Below, one piece after another: positions 22,121 through 33,699 of a stretch of DNA of 64,000 nt. The notes below the pieces were generated by a model. The model saw only the letters and a program-made list of their open reading frames with translations. It was not told the origin of the DNA and ran no database searches. Source of the stretch: Mermis nigrescens (lineage: Eukaryota; Nematoda; Enoplea; Mermithida; Mermithidae). The stretch covers positions 27,725,103-27,789,102 of the forward strand of contig JAVLUZ010000154.1 in the NCBI GenBank assembly GCA_036768485.1, in the 5' to 3' direction. A program made the position numbers and the translations under genes. The number at the start of each line of letters is the position of its first letter. Position 1 is the stretch's first letter.

Positions 22121-23659
22121 CCAAAGTACAATGGTCTGAGGACAAATAAACAATGAGTGTAAACTACTTTACATCACTGTTGGATGTAAACAAACGTGCC
22201 TACGTGACGTCTCACATTTGATTCTTTGAAAATTTCTAGACTCCAGGAAAAAATTAGGTTTCTGGAATGCTCAAAAACGAAGATAAATACATATGTAGTG
22301 TAAACTTCATGTAAACACCTAGTGTAAAGAAGATTTTGGTCAGATTCGTAATTTTGATATTGTTCCGATATTACGATTAATATTTATGAAAAAAATTAAG
22401 TCTCCATAATGTTCTATGGGCAAACTAACAATAGGTGTAAACTACTTTACAACACTGTAGAGTGTAAACATATGCGCCAGACTGGCATATCAAATTTGGT
22501 TCCTGGTCCATTTCTAGACTTGATAATCATGTCCCTGACTCATAACCGGAGAAGCAGGCAGAAAAAACAAGACAGAAACGTATTTTAAACACCAAATTTT
22601 TGACTTTACACTCGCTGAATATTAATGTATAGACAATTTGCTTTGACATGCACCCGATATAAAGCACTTTATTTTTATTCTATTGGACTTATCCCGACTT
22701 CTGGACGGAGAAAGTGGCGAACAAAAAACGCAACAAAAACGTATTTTCCATCATTTAGAACACTGTAAACTTTAAAATTCCGTACCGAACTCCCCATTGA
22801 GTTTAAAGAAATTCGGTTTGGTACAATTTGTAGCTTTTAAATCGTAGTACATTCCTGTGTGCCAAAATTCTGTTGCAAAAATTATTTGGTATGATTTATT
22901 AATCAAACTTCGGAAAAAACGTGTTTTTTCGCCCATTTTTTACCTCTGATTTCGAACTTTACACCCCCATAAATAACTCAATATTGCGTTTTTTTAAATG
23001 CGGTTTGCTGCGATGTGTAGCCCCTGAGAGGCACTTTATTAATGCTGTCTTCAATTTACACTGACTCATAAGCGGAAAAATTTGGCAGAGAAATCTTACT
23101 TAAAATCCGTTTTTTACACCATCCACTAGAGTGTAAACTTTAAACCCCAGGATCTAACTCTCCATAGAGCGTAGAAGACTTTGCTTATATGCAGAATGTA
23201 GCCCTTGATCCGCTCTACATTTCTGTCAGAAAACATTTTAAAAAACTCATAACCGGAGTTAGTATCAGACATAGACAGGTTGAAAACTCGACCAAAAAGT
23301 GTTTTTTCACCCCCAGATTTTCGCACTCTTTACACTGCCATTCGAAAACTAATGCGAATTTCAAAAAACAAAAAATACTGTTCCGAAAAATCCATCCCTC
23401 TATAATCCTATGCTGTTTAATTGTTCGAGTCATCAATACTCAGTTGTCCACTTGCCGTGACAAAAAGGTCCCAAAATTTGTCCTATGTTATAACGTTACA
23501 CAAAAACTTTACACCTTCTTTACACAATCAGTTTTGAGTTTCAAGAAAAACAAAAAAACACGGGCAGCGAATTTTTTTATTATCATTCTTTTAAAAAAAC
23601 CGCACCTTCCAGAAGTGTCCCGTTATAGCTGTAGGGGGTGCACAGGTGTTAGGGGTACC

Positions 23660-25810
23660 CAAGTATATTATAGGTACGCGCTAACGCGCTACCTAAGATA
23701 CTTGCGCGACGCGCCTGCAAGTCACTCTCGTATGCCTATTTATGCACGATTGTCCACGGTGTGCGCGTATGTACTTGCAACTATAAGGCTGCATATTTGA
23801 CAGAATCGTGTATTTTTTGGTTCTTTGAGTAGTTTCTTAAAAATAACGTTGAACAAACTTGCTTGACTTCGTATAATCAATTTTTTCATTATATAATTGT
23901 CGTAATTATTGCATCAAATGTGATTATTATTATTATTTTTTATCATTATTATTATTGATATTATGAAACCTAAATAATGCAACTAAAAAGAATTTTAATT
24001 TCTCGACTTTGCAATATTTGTACCATAGACTTTTAGAGAAATATCTTATTTATAAATTGCCGATAAACTTTTCAAAGAGCAACTATATGCTGATCTAAAC
24101 AACATCGGCAACATGGTGAAGTATACTAAGCGAACATCTAAGATGCGAAAGCTAGTATCGGAACGACGAACTAATGAGATGTGATAGAGTTATGCATAAG
24201 ATTAAATGGAAACGAACTATCCAAAGCAGGGCGGGGGCCGAGAAGGCAAGAATGCTTGCGATGATTTATAATTTGTTAAGCCATATGTGATCATTCTAAC
24301 TTTGTCCTTTTCAATTCACTGAAAAAATACTACACTCGCATAATAATTTATTTGGATTTTTAAATGTCACAGGTTTATTCCGATAAATTTAAAAAACGTA
24401 AGATTTATTTATTAATATATAATAATAATTATTATTATTACTTTTATTATTATATATTGTTATTATTATTATTATTATTGATTTTTGATTATTCACTAGC
24501 GCTCAAATAATATGTATAAGACCGACTTAACGCGCTTGGAAAAATTTTTTCCAACTGGGGCCAATTCATTTCCACTTGGAATTCCAAGTCCCAAGTTCCA
24601 AGTCTTGGAATAACGTGAAATTTTCCAAGTCCTAGTTTATTTGCTCCGTCATTTTCCAAGTCCTTGAAATTCCAAGTTCCAAGTTCCTAGTCTTGGAAAA
24701 CCGGCTTTTTTCCAAGTTGTGATTTAGTTGCAGCTCGGTTTTCCAAGTTCCAAGACTTGGAATTTCCAAGTGTTTTTCCCAAGCAAAAGTGCATTTTTCC
24801 AAGAGTCGGTTCATTTGCTTCTGAATTTTTTGACTTGGATTCCAAGTCTTGGAAAATTTACTTGGAAAATAGCATTATTTTATCCAAGTCGATTTTCAGT
24901 TGGAAAAATTTTTCCAAGCGCGTTAAGTCGGTCTTATACATATTATTTGGCGTTAGTGAATAATCAAAAATCAATAATAATAATAATAATAATAATAACA
25001 ATATATAATAATAAAAGTAATAATAATAATTATTATTATATATTAATAAATAAATCTTATGTTTTTTAAATTTATCGGAATAAACCTGTGACATTTAAAA
25101 ATCCAAATAAATTATTATGCGAGTGTAATTATTTTTTCAATAAGTAAAAAGGATAAATTTAAGAAATTATGATCACATATGGCCAAAAATCATCGCAAAT
25201 TACATAAACAGCCAAACATTTTTGCCTTCTCCCCTTAAATCCGCCCCTGCTTTAAATATACGTACAAAAAATCTTATAAAACAGTCTAAACATTTAGAAT
25301 TAGTTCATTTCCGATTTAACTAAATAGCTTTTCACATCTCAAGATCGTGTTAGATGCCGCTTGCAAAGCAAATTCGTCCTCTCTTCCATGTTGCAGAAAA
25401 TTGACTAGATCAGCATAAGTTGCTCTTTGAAAAAGTTTATCAGCAATTTATAAATAAGACTATTTCTCTAAAAATCTATAGTACAAATATTGCAAAGTCG
25501 AGAAATTAAAATTCTTTTGAATTGCATTATTTAGATTTCATAATATCAATAATAATAATGATAAAAAATAATAATAATAATCACGACAATAATAATTACG
25601 ACAATTATAATGAAAAAATTGTTATACGAGTCAAGCAAGACTGTTCCGTTATTTTAAAGAAGGCTACTCAAAAGAAGTAAAAAATACACGATTCTGTCAA
25701 ATATGCAGCCTTATAATGCTAAGTTGCAGTACATACGCGCAATACATTGGATAATCGTGCATAAATAGGCATACAAGAGTGACTTGCAGGCGCGTCGCGC
25801 AAGATATAAT
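23660..25810. mobile_element. Large foldback element with TTCCAAG-rich centre
   Basis: 23701-24560 and 24890-25804 are inverted copies of each other. Matching blocks read outward from the centre: the 'gcgcgttaagtcggtcttatacatattatt' block, the TTATTATTA tract, 'ttatcggaataaacctgtgacatttaaaaatcc', the 'ctcgactttgcaatatttgtacca' block, 'aatatgcagccttata' and CTTGCAGGCGCGTCGCGC. Arms are about 860-910 bases. The 330-base centre is an array of TTCCAAGTCTTGG-type words. The extreme left also carries the GCGCTAACGCGC hairpin (about 23671). The element lies directly against the right edge of array copy 1. No coding sequence was recognised. Confidence 0.85.
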
Positions 25811-26144
25811 GTAAATACATAAATGTACATGTTTCCACTACATAGTAAAAATTGGATGGAGTTCTCCTTTGTTCTCATTTATTGTGATGAATCTCTGAAT
25901 ACAACTTGTTTAAATCCAACAATCATGCAATTACCAACAAATCAAGGAGGCTAAATAGTAGAGTATTTTGTGTTTTCAGCTTATTTCTACGTACTTCTGA
26001 GTACGACTCTACACCGGATCCACTTTGATGAATCTTGTCGAACAATGTAGCTTTCCGCAGATCTTGCCGGCATTCATAACGAAGTTTACTCCACGATTTT
26101 TCCGAATATTTCGTTAATCCTCGCGTTAGCGTTTCTCTTTGCAC

Positions 26145-26404
26145 TTCTTTGCACGCCGCTTATTTGTCTTTATTCGTTAATTTTACAGAAAATGCCCAAT
26201 AATAACGTCGCTTATTTCCTCAAAAACGCTACTTTTTTCGCGCGTTTTATCGTTCGGTGGTTTTCGGCCCGACATTTATAGCGCAGTGTTTGCAAACACA
26301 ATGACATTCCACCAAAAACAGCGTTTTCACGAGAGACGCGCGTGTGACACTCCTTATTGCTTTTATCGTACCTTAACTCACGCGCAGCGCATTTTGAACA
26401 GATT
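26145..26404. other. Short stretch between foldback and second TTCCAAG array
   Basis: No recognisable gene. A 73-residue frame on the - strand upstream (25923-26144) has no family match that I can name. Confidence 0.4.
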
Positions 26405-27008
26405 TATGTTAATTAGACTTGGAAATTTTTATCCGAGCCCGACTTGGAAATTCCAAGTGCTTGGAAAGAGCAAAAAGACAGACACTTGGAAACTTGGAAA
26501 ATTTACTTGGAGACTTGAAGAAAAAACGACATTTTTCCAAGTCGAAAAATGCTAATGACTTGGAACTTTTATTTGAGCAAATGAACTGACACTAGGAAAC
26601 TTGGAAATTCCAAGTCTTGGAAACTTGGAACTTGGGACTTGGATTTCCAAGTGGAAATGAATTGGCCCCTGAAAATCGACTTGGATAAAATAATGCCATT
26701 TTCCAAGTAAATTTTCCAAGACTTGGAATCCAAGTCAAAAAATTCAGAAGCAAATGAACCGACTCTTGGAAAAATGCACTTTTGCTTGGGAAAAACACTT
26801 GGAAATTCCAAGTCTTGGAACTTGGAAAACCGAGCTGCAACTAAATCACAACTTGGAAAAGCCGGTTTTCCAAGACTAGGAACTTGGAACTTGGAATTTC
26901 AAGGACTTGGAAAATGACGGAGCAAATAAACTAGGACTTGAAAATTTCACGTTATTCCAAGACTTGGAACTTGGGACTTGGAATTCTAAGTGGAAATGAA
27001 TTGGCCCA
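26405..27008 (-). repeat. Second TTCCAAG/CTTGGAA array, inverted relative to the first
   Basis: The 600-base stretch is made largely of ACTTGGAA, TTCCAAG and CTTGGAACTTGG words. Its 26660-27008 part is the reverse complement of the foldback centre (24555-24900), including the markers 'gcaaaagtgcatttttcc', 'gaatttttgacttgg' and 'tttatttgctccgtcat'. The frames 24757-24963 (+) and 26569-26811 (-) are the same translation of this repeat and not genes. Confidence 0.9.
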
Positions 27009-27029
27009 GGTCGACCATGCAGTGCACAT

Positions 27030-27640
27030 ATGATCTCAACCAGACATGCATGCGTGGGGGTCTGGGAGTCTACACTCCATTCAGCGAGACAAAAGAAGAA
27101 AATTTCTGTAAAAAAGCAAGGCAAAACTAGGATACAAGATAAGGAGAAACCAGTTTCATAGAAAAAATGCTTGAAATCGGCAATAAACTGTCAATCAGCA
27201 CAGTTTTCCACATTTATTCTCATCTTTAGGTCCATTTTACCCAAGCGAAAGATAAAAACTATAGTCTGTTTCACATATATTCATGCATGAATTTTAAGAA
27301 TTTGTATCGACAGTAAGCCGAGGGTTACGATAATTTATATTATATCAATGCTATAATCGCAATCTGTCAGGCTGTCGGAGATAGTCTTAATATTTATGAC
27401 CGAACTTGTGTAAAACGAACTATATATGATAATTGAACATTTCCTGCAAAATTGCTTGAAATTGCCCAGAAACTGTCAATTAACATAATCAACGCTATTT
27501 TAGCATTTAAACCACATTTTCGACACCATTTCGGCTCAAAACCGCTCTCTGGCTGACCCTCCCCTCCAAAGCGACTATGCTGCGCTACTGGAGTATTGAC
27601 CCCCACGCACAATTTTCGTTCAATTTCATTCAGTTTTGTT
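27030..27640 (-). repeat. Reverse copies of the TCTAGACC...CATGC repeat family
   Basis: 27420-27620 reversed aligns with 30250-30420. Shared parts are the 'actgtcaattaacataatcaacgctattttagcattt' segment and its complement in the + copies, and the 'tcatttcattcattttgttgattc' region. Non-coding. Confidence 0.55.
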
Positions 27641-27668
27641 GATTCAAAAAAGGACGGCATTTTTCATT

Positions 27669-27669
<1 letters not shown>

Positions 27670-27725
<56 letters not shown>
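27670..27725 (+). repeat. (CA)n microsatellite
   Basis: About 28 CA units without interruption. Confidence 0.98.
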
Positions 27726-27727
<2 letters not shown>

Positions 27728-27950
27728 GACATGGGGGTTAAGCGGGAGGTTTGCCCACCCAGAAGTTGAACATGCACCTGCAGATTACTGTAGACCCCCA
27801 GAATTCTATTTTTAGTAATATTTTTGACTATTTTTGGCAATTTCACCCAACTGAACCCCAGCATTTTCTGGCTGCCCTTGTAAGAATGCCACTGATATAC
27901 CAATTGTAGTGTTTAGTTTCGCGAATAAATCGCGTCAAAAACGACAAATC

Positions 27951-28175
27951 TTACAATCGGGCCAAATCGAGATTTTCGAAACTCGGTGGAGGAGGCATTT
28001 TGAAACGACTTGTCCCATCAACGTTTTGAGCTTTGATGCACGTTTCAACTTTGCGGGCAGCGAAATTGACCAAAAAATCGACCATGCAATTAAGGACGGC
28101 CGGATGAGCCGTTTCGAGCAAGTCCATTATTATGTTTATGCGGCTGGCCCATGTGGGTCCTAATAAGCCGTGCAA
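27951..28175 (-). CDS. Unassigned candidate exon
   Basis: A 74-residue open stretch on the - strand has balanced composition and a soluble, helix-like segment (INIIMDLLETAHPAVLN followed by MVDFLVNFAARKVE), then a PPPPSFENLDL tail. It looks more protein-like than the surrounding frames, and the DNA is less AT-rich here. I do not recognise the family, and splice boundaries are not certain. The opposite strand is also open (27909-28163), so the strand choice is tentative. Confidence 0.3.
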   Translation of the reverse strand: MHGLLGPTWASRINIIMDLLETAHPAVLNCMVDFLVNFAARKVETCIKAQNVDGTSRFKMPPPPSFENLDLARL

Positions 28176-28299
28176 ATTTGCTTCCTGAAACTCAGATAGC
28201 CACAGCCATTCCTAAAGCAAAGTTCTATTTCGAAAAAATGGACTTGAGGCTTACTTACCGAAGATGCACGTGGGGAGAAGATTGGGGGTCTAGACCAGA

Positions 28300-30165
28300 C
28301 ATGCACTTTGGCTTGGGGTTAGACCCCAGAATGGAAAATGGGGAACATTCTCGGAAAATATGATGAAATGAATGAAAATTCAAAATTCTCTTCAAAACAA
28401 GCTTAAATTTGAACTGATCCTGTGTAATAACGTACTTATAACGCTATTTTAGTGCTTATAATAGTTTTTGAGGTCATTTTGGTCAAAAAAGGTCAATGTC
28501 CATCCTAGACCGGCGCCCCCCTTCAGCCCTTAGATCGAACATGCTGTGCATCTGTGGTCTGGACCCTCCTAAAATTGAAAAATATAAATTTTTAGCAAAA
28601 GTGAGTAAATGAAGGAGAAATTGGATGAAATCGAAAATCTTCAGATAGAATGCTTGAAATTGACCTGAAAATGTGGATTAGTATATGTTTATTTTACACT
28701 GTTTTAGCATTTATGGCAGCTTTGAGGTTATTTTGGCGCAACAAAAGTTAAAATTTATGGTAAATACAAAACTAAATAAAAATAAGATAAATACTGCAAA
28801 AAGTAAAAATAACACGAAAAATAGCTCAGGCAATGAAACGTGTTTAGAGACAAAGTAATATGAAATTGCTGCAAAAATTTTTGCCGCAAGCTGAAAGCTT
28901 AAAACATCCATATGCTGTAATAAGCAAATCATGAGATTATTAGTCAGCAAATTTAATATTTTTATGTCCAGCCAGCTATAAATTTCAACTTTGCATTATA
29001 GAAATGTGTTTTAGTTTGACAGCAGTGTAGGTATTTGTGCATAGACGAATAAGTAAATAAGAAGTTGCAGATACTCTTGCTTGTTCTTACATTTACTCAC
29101 GATGAAAAAATCGATACTTAATATCTTTGATTTAATGACAAAGACTATGGCTTATTTCACATCAATTTGAGCTTAAATTTTAAGAATTTCTGGAGTATTA
29201 TAGACCGTAGATCACTTATTCACATACCGTGACTATTCTCGAGGGTCAGTTTGTCTGCGATAGTCAGCCACAGAGCTATTTTTAAACCAAAGGGGCCTGA
29301 GAATTGGTATAAATGCTAAAATTACCTTAAAACTACGTTTATTTACAGTTTTAAGTTATTGTCAAGCACTTTGCAGAAAGCTTTGATTTTCGTGCCATTC
29401 TTGACATGAATTTTGCCTTGTTGTCCACAGGAAATTTTCCCTTTTTCTCTTTTGAGGTGGTTAGACCCGCAAAAACCTCCACGTGCATGCGTCTGATCCG
29501 CAGACCGTGTTCAATTAAATATCTAGATGTATCCATATTTTTCCCTAGTTTGTTAATTGCTGCTGGTACAAAACTTGAGTAACTCCAATAGTTGTTTCCT
29601 CGTTTTCCTATTTTGGCGCTTAACGGATAAACAATAAAGAACAAATAAGACAAAAAAAGATATCTTCTAAACGGATCATTATATACACAACTATAGATAT
29701 AGGAAAATATGCAAATTTGTAATAAATTGGAAAATACGCAATTTTTGAATTAATAAATGATAAAATAAAATTGTTCTCTTTTCGTTAGAAAAATCTTATT
29801 TTCCTTATTAGAAAAAAGAAAAGCAAATTTTCAAATAGCAAAAAAATTACGCTGCAAAGCAAGAGTTAATCGCTGCCTGAACTGACGGACTCGTCTCATC
29901 AATAAATTTTTCCAATCTCTCGTCCGTGCCCGCCTTACTGCACCGAATAAAATTGGTGAAGGGAGCGTAACACATGCCTTGACCACGAATTTCGTTTGTC
30001 CACTTAAATTTCGAATAAGTCAAAAGCAGTTAAAAATAGACCTTGTTGTTTTTAAGCGAAATTTCCTTTCGCATTAATCAATCTAGTGGAGTTGTAATAA
30101 ACAAAAGATAAGATCAAATAAGGCCGCCGAAAAGCCGAAAACATGTGCGCTACAGTCATAATAAT
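28300..30165. repeat. Dispersed copies of the TCTAGACC...CATGC family, with unassigned spacers
   Basis: Diagnostic blocks, 'tctagaccagacatgc', 'gctaaaat-gtgttaaaactacg', 'tgatcctg/tctggaccc' and 'catgctgtgcat', recur at 28300-28570, 28640-28760 and 29280-29480 in either orientation. The remaining DNA is AT-rich without recognised genes. Confidence 0.5.
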
Positions 30166-30975
30166 AGATACAGCATGGCCGATCTGGGGGGAGTAAGCCT
30201 TTCTGGGGGTGGAGGGTCAAGAATTGAGATTTTTGGGGTAAAATCAATTCAAAAATGAGTATATGCGCTAAAATAGTGTTAAAACTACGTTATTACACAG
30301 TTTCTGATCAATTTAATGCATATTTAAAGGAAATTGCAAATTTTAATTTGTTTTTTGCCTTCATTTTTGCCTCATTTTGCCTACAAAATTTTCATTTTTC
30401 CATCCCTGGGGATCTAGACCACCAACCCCACGTGCATGTCCAGTCATGATCAGATGCACAGTGCAAAGGTCTAAGGGGTTAGCCAGCCTGATGAAATCAA
30501 ATTGTGAACTTCTGAAGTCAAAATTATGTCAAAAACTGGTGTATAAATGCTAAAATCGTGTTAAACTATCTTAATCTATGTTTTTGGATCTACTCAAGCA
30601 CTTTGAGGAAAATTTGTGATTTTTATTCGTTTCAGCCTTCATTTTGCCGCATTTGTCTCATAAACTTATCGATTTTTCCATTCTGGCAGTCTTACACCTG
30701 AATACACCCACGTGCATTTCTGGTAGAGAAAGATAGGCGATGAGCATTGCCGGTGTTGGGGGTCAGTCAGCCTGATGGATCAAATTGTGAATGCTTCGGA
30801 CCAAAATAACGTCTATAAAAATAGGGTTAAAAAATATCTATGGTTTCTGATCAGCCAAGCATATTTGAAGAACATTTTTGATTTTAATCCGATTTTAGCC
30901 TTTATTGTATGTCATTTTCCATAAAATTCCCTCATTTTCCCATTCTGGAAGTCTAGACTTGCCCCTTAATCTCGT
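30165..30975 (+). repeat. Three tandem units of about 280 bases
   Basis: Units start near 30173, 30450 and 30738. Each runs through 'aaatgctaaaat-gtgttaaaacta', 'gtttctgatca', 'tttgaggaaaatttttgatttt', 'ccttcattttgcctcattt', 'ttttccattctgg-gtctagac' and 'cacgtgcat'. A related unit is at 50935-51245 in a LYST intron. The + frame at 30255-30449 is a translation of the repeat and resembles that at 50971-51312 for that reason. Confidence 0.8.
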
Positions 30976-30979
30976 GCTG

Positions 30980-33240
30980 CGTCAATACTTTATGACACTC
31001 ACCGAAAGCTATTCAAACTTTTATGTATTTTTTGCACATTTTAGTAATAATAGGAAGTTATCAATACGATAAAAAAGAAAAGAAAAATAATAATAAATAT
31101 AAAAGATAAAAATAATAGTAATAATAAATAAGAAAATAAAAGATTAATAATGCTTTACGAGGCGCAAAAGTCCAAGGGAGCGTGAAGAAGTAGGCACGAA
31201 TATACACAGAAAAATACACAAAAAAACACAAGTAAAAAACATGAACAGGTGAGGTCATCAGGGAGGACTAGGTTGCCTGAATGTCATTGCAACTTAATAA
31301 AAGACAAAGCTGATAAATTTGTATTAGAGATCAGGTAAACTTAGCGATGTCTACGGACTTTTATGAATTAAACGTAACTAAAGGTGAAATAGCCAATTAT
31401 ACCTTCAAAACAACAAAGTATAATCTCAAAATGGTTCACTGGTATAATCCTCACTACGTGAGCGTAAAATTTTCTAAAAGAATTGAAGGGATAGTGGCAG
31501 AAGATATTTGAGATTATTGCTACAGGAAGATTGATTGTGGAGCGCTGAAATCATACAAAAAGGTCATCAATTGAAATATTTTTGCACCAATCGTTATAAC
31601 TTGCACAAATATGACGCCAAACCGTTATACGAGTAAAATCTCAAAATCTCTGTCCAATATGAGTAAAATAAATCGTGCGCAAAAATTTGTGCATTATATT
31701 AAATTATCGAAAGAAAAGTCGATTTTCTTATTACTCTGGGTTTGGTATAACCACAATAACTTAAGGGAAAAATTTTTCGAGTAATTAGGATTAAGTTCAG
31801 GCTAAAACAAAAATAGGAACGCATTTTTTTCAGGATTGCGTGAATGTCAGAAAGTGTCAATTTTACGAATGAGCCAGTTTTTGCGCTATTTTGATATATT
31901 TATATCAGTTGTAAGGAGGACTCCCTTTTAGCTTTAAAATCTCTCAGACGGACTGTAAACAGCTGGAAATGAAAATCATTTAAAATAATAAGCATTGAAT
32001 AAATAAATCTCATAACAAATTATGGGGTTTAGCAGCGATTAATCAATAACGGGGTTAATGCATCCTTCAAAAAGAAGATTTTGACTTTACGAAATTTGAA
32101 TAGCTGAGAAACTTTGAGTTTTATTCTCCATAATTCGGTATACTGTAAATCTACACAGAAAATTGATAAAAATTTGCAAAAACTCTTACCGCTGTCCATA
32201 GGACGTAATAAAACATTACTCCATAATAAAGCATAGTCAGTTTCACTCGATATTCCCTAAAGCCAAACTAAAATCGCTCTCGCGGACGAATGTTTTTACG
32301 AACGTCCGATTCCCCGGAGAGTTCGGACTTAATTATTCGCAATTTCGCTCAGCTATTAATATAACTACTACAACAATAACATCAAACAATACGGTTCGAT
32401 TCCGCGTGCAACGCACTAAACACGAATCAAATTTCCAATGGACCCGCCCTATCTCGTTTCACTAGCAAAAAATGTACAGCGGCGTTTGGTGTTAAATTTG
32501 GTGTATTATTTTGAAATCCAAAAATACATATTTGATCATCCTATGCATTGAGAACTTCCTACACACTAAATCGCACGATCGAATTCGAATATGTGGGCTG
32601 AGCAAATAAGAATTGAGCTTTCAGCGTACGATCTATGAACTAGTCTTGCACTAATGTTACCAAATATTTATAGGTTTGCGCCCCATGACGGAGTATGGTA
32701 TTTTTTATTGCTGACGCCCAGATAAGTGAAAGCTCAAAATTTCGGGTGGGGATAGTCGACCACATGTAGGAAGAGGGATAAATGACCTTTACTTTTGGTC
32801 AAAACTGCCAAATAGCGTGCAAAAATAGCCAAAACACAAGTTCTTGCCAAACATGGGGGTAGAGGTGTCGAATTTCTGACTCAGGTGGCGGATAACCAAC
32901 TTTGTGGGATTCCCCATCTCTCTATTACACGTATGGAAATTTTTGGCTCTGGAAGGTGACGGATAGCCGACTTGAGGTTGGGATACTAAAATCTCTCTTA
33001 CATGTATAACTCAGCCCCCGTGAGATCGGGGTTTTCGATAACCAATTCGCATATAAAAATGGCGACATGCGCCTCAGCCGTATATGGACAGCGAACAAAT
33101 TCAAAGGGTCGGTGACGCAAAATTGCCGGAAATAGCACCTGAAATTCGATTCTGGGGTTCTATCAATTTTTCGAGGGGACCCAGGATTCCGGAGGGGTCC
33201 AGAACCCCAAGCTTATGTGTGATCTCAGCCGTCCAAGGGT
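30980..33240. other. Stretch without recognised gene
   Basis: AT-rich to about 32250, including a TAATAATAAATA tract at 31085-31150. From 32690 to 33240 it holds diverged direct repeats of 'ggcggataaccaactttgtggg' / 'gacggatagccgacttgaggttggg'. No exon, RNA gene or clear transposon end was identified. Confidence 0.5.
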
Positions 33241-33362
33241 AAATTTAAGAGAGACGGTTGTACTTGCTTGTATTTTCAAATAATTTTTGATCAAGAAGCG
33301 TCATACTCGTAATTTATCAAATTTTTAAGGCGCTTCGCGACAAATCGTGAGATTATGCAGGC

Positions 33363-33593
33363 AGGCGTATCCGAAGACACTACTGATCAGTGTCTGCGGA
33401 CCGAAAGCCACACTTGACCAGATCGGCTGACCTTTATGACCACTCGGAACATAAAACGTACGGGTTGAACGATATCGATCGATTACACGACTGCAGCTGC
33501 TGTCAAACAGAAAGGGCCTTAAAGCTAAATTCTATCCGTACCGGTTTCCTGGATCTTCCGCTCGGTATCGCGTGTGTAGTAATTACCGACTAA
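33363..33593 (+). CDS. Unassigned candidate exon
   Basis: From 33390 the + strand is open for 67 codons in a segment of balanced composition (DLYDHSEHKTYGLNDIDRL, then CCQTERALKLNS). It is preceded by an AG (33361-33367 region), and GTAATT at 33581-33586 could be a donor. No family is recognised. It could equally be a chance frame in a GC-balanced repeat. Confidence 0.2.
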
Positions 33594-33699
33594 GAGGCGT
33601 TGCAAGAGGGGGGCAGTGGGTCAATCGAACCCCCCAAAATGGAAAAAGTTTTCAGGCTGAAGCAAATTTTAAGTTTTACGCGCAATTTTAGTCAAATAC

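Larger units (their letters stand above)
19978..23656 (+). repeat. 3.7-kb GTGTAAAC array, copy 1
   Basis: This block is almost identical to 38205-41928, with only scattered substitutions by eye. It is 45 bases shorter because of one deletion near 20785. It has no credible gene. It consists of degenerate units in which CTTTACAC or GTGTAAAC recurs every 130-190 bases, often as GTGTAAACTACTTTACA followed by a second GTGTAAAC about 20 bases on. A larger module also repeats inside: 20283-20990 is a diverged copy of 22668-23390, a period of about 2.39 kb. Small frames on either strand recur in both copies simply because the DNA does. Confidence 0.95.

Noticed and set aside
22075..23700. GCGC hairpin considered as the 3' hairpin of a Helitron
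   Set aside because: No CTRR end downstream of the hairpin, no TC start, and no A/T insertion context could be shown.
24728..25069. Frames resembling 26569-26840 on the other strand
   Set aside because: The similarity comes from inverted TTCCAAG repeat copies, and low-complexity TTATTA translation follows; no gene.
27664..27903. Open frame on the - strand ending in a Cys-Val repeat
   Set aside because: The (CV)n tail is just the (CA)n microsatellite translated.
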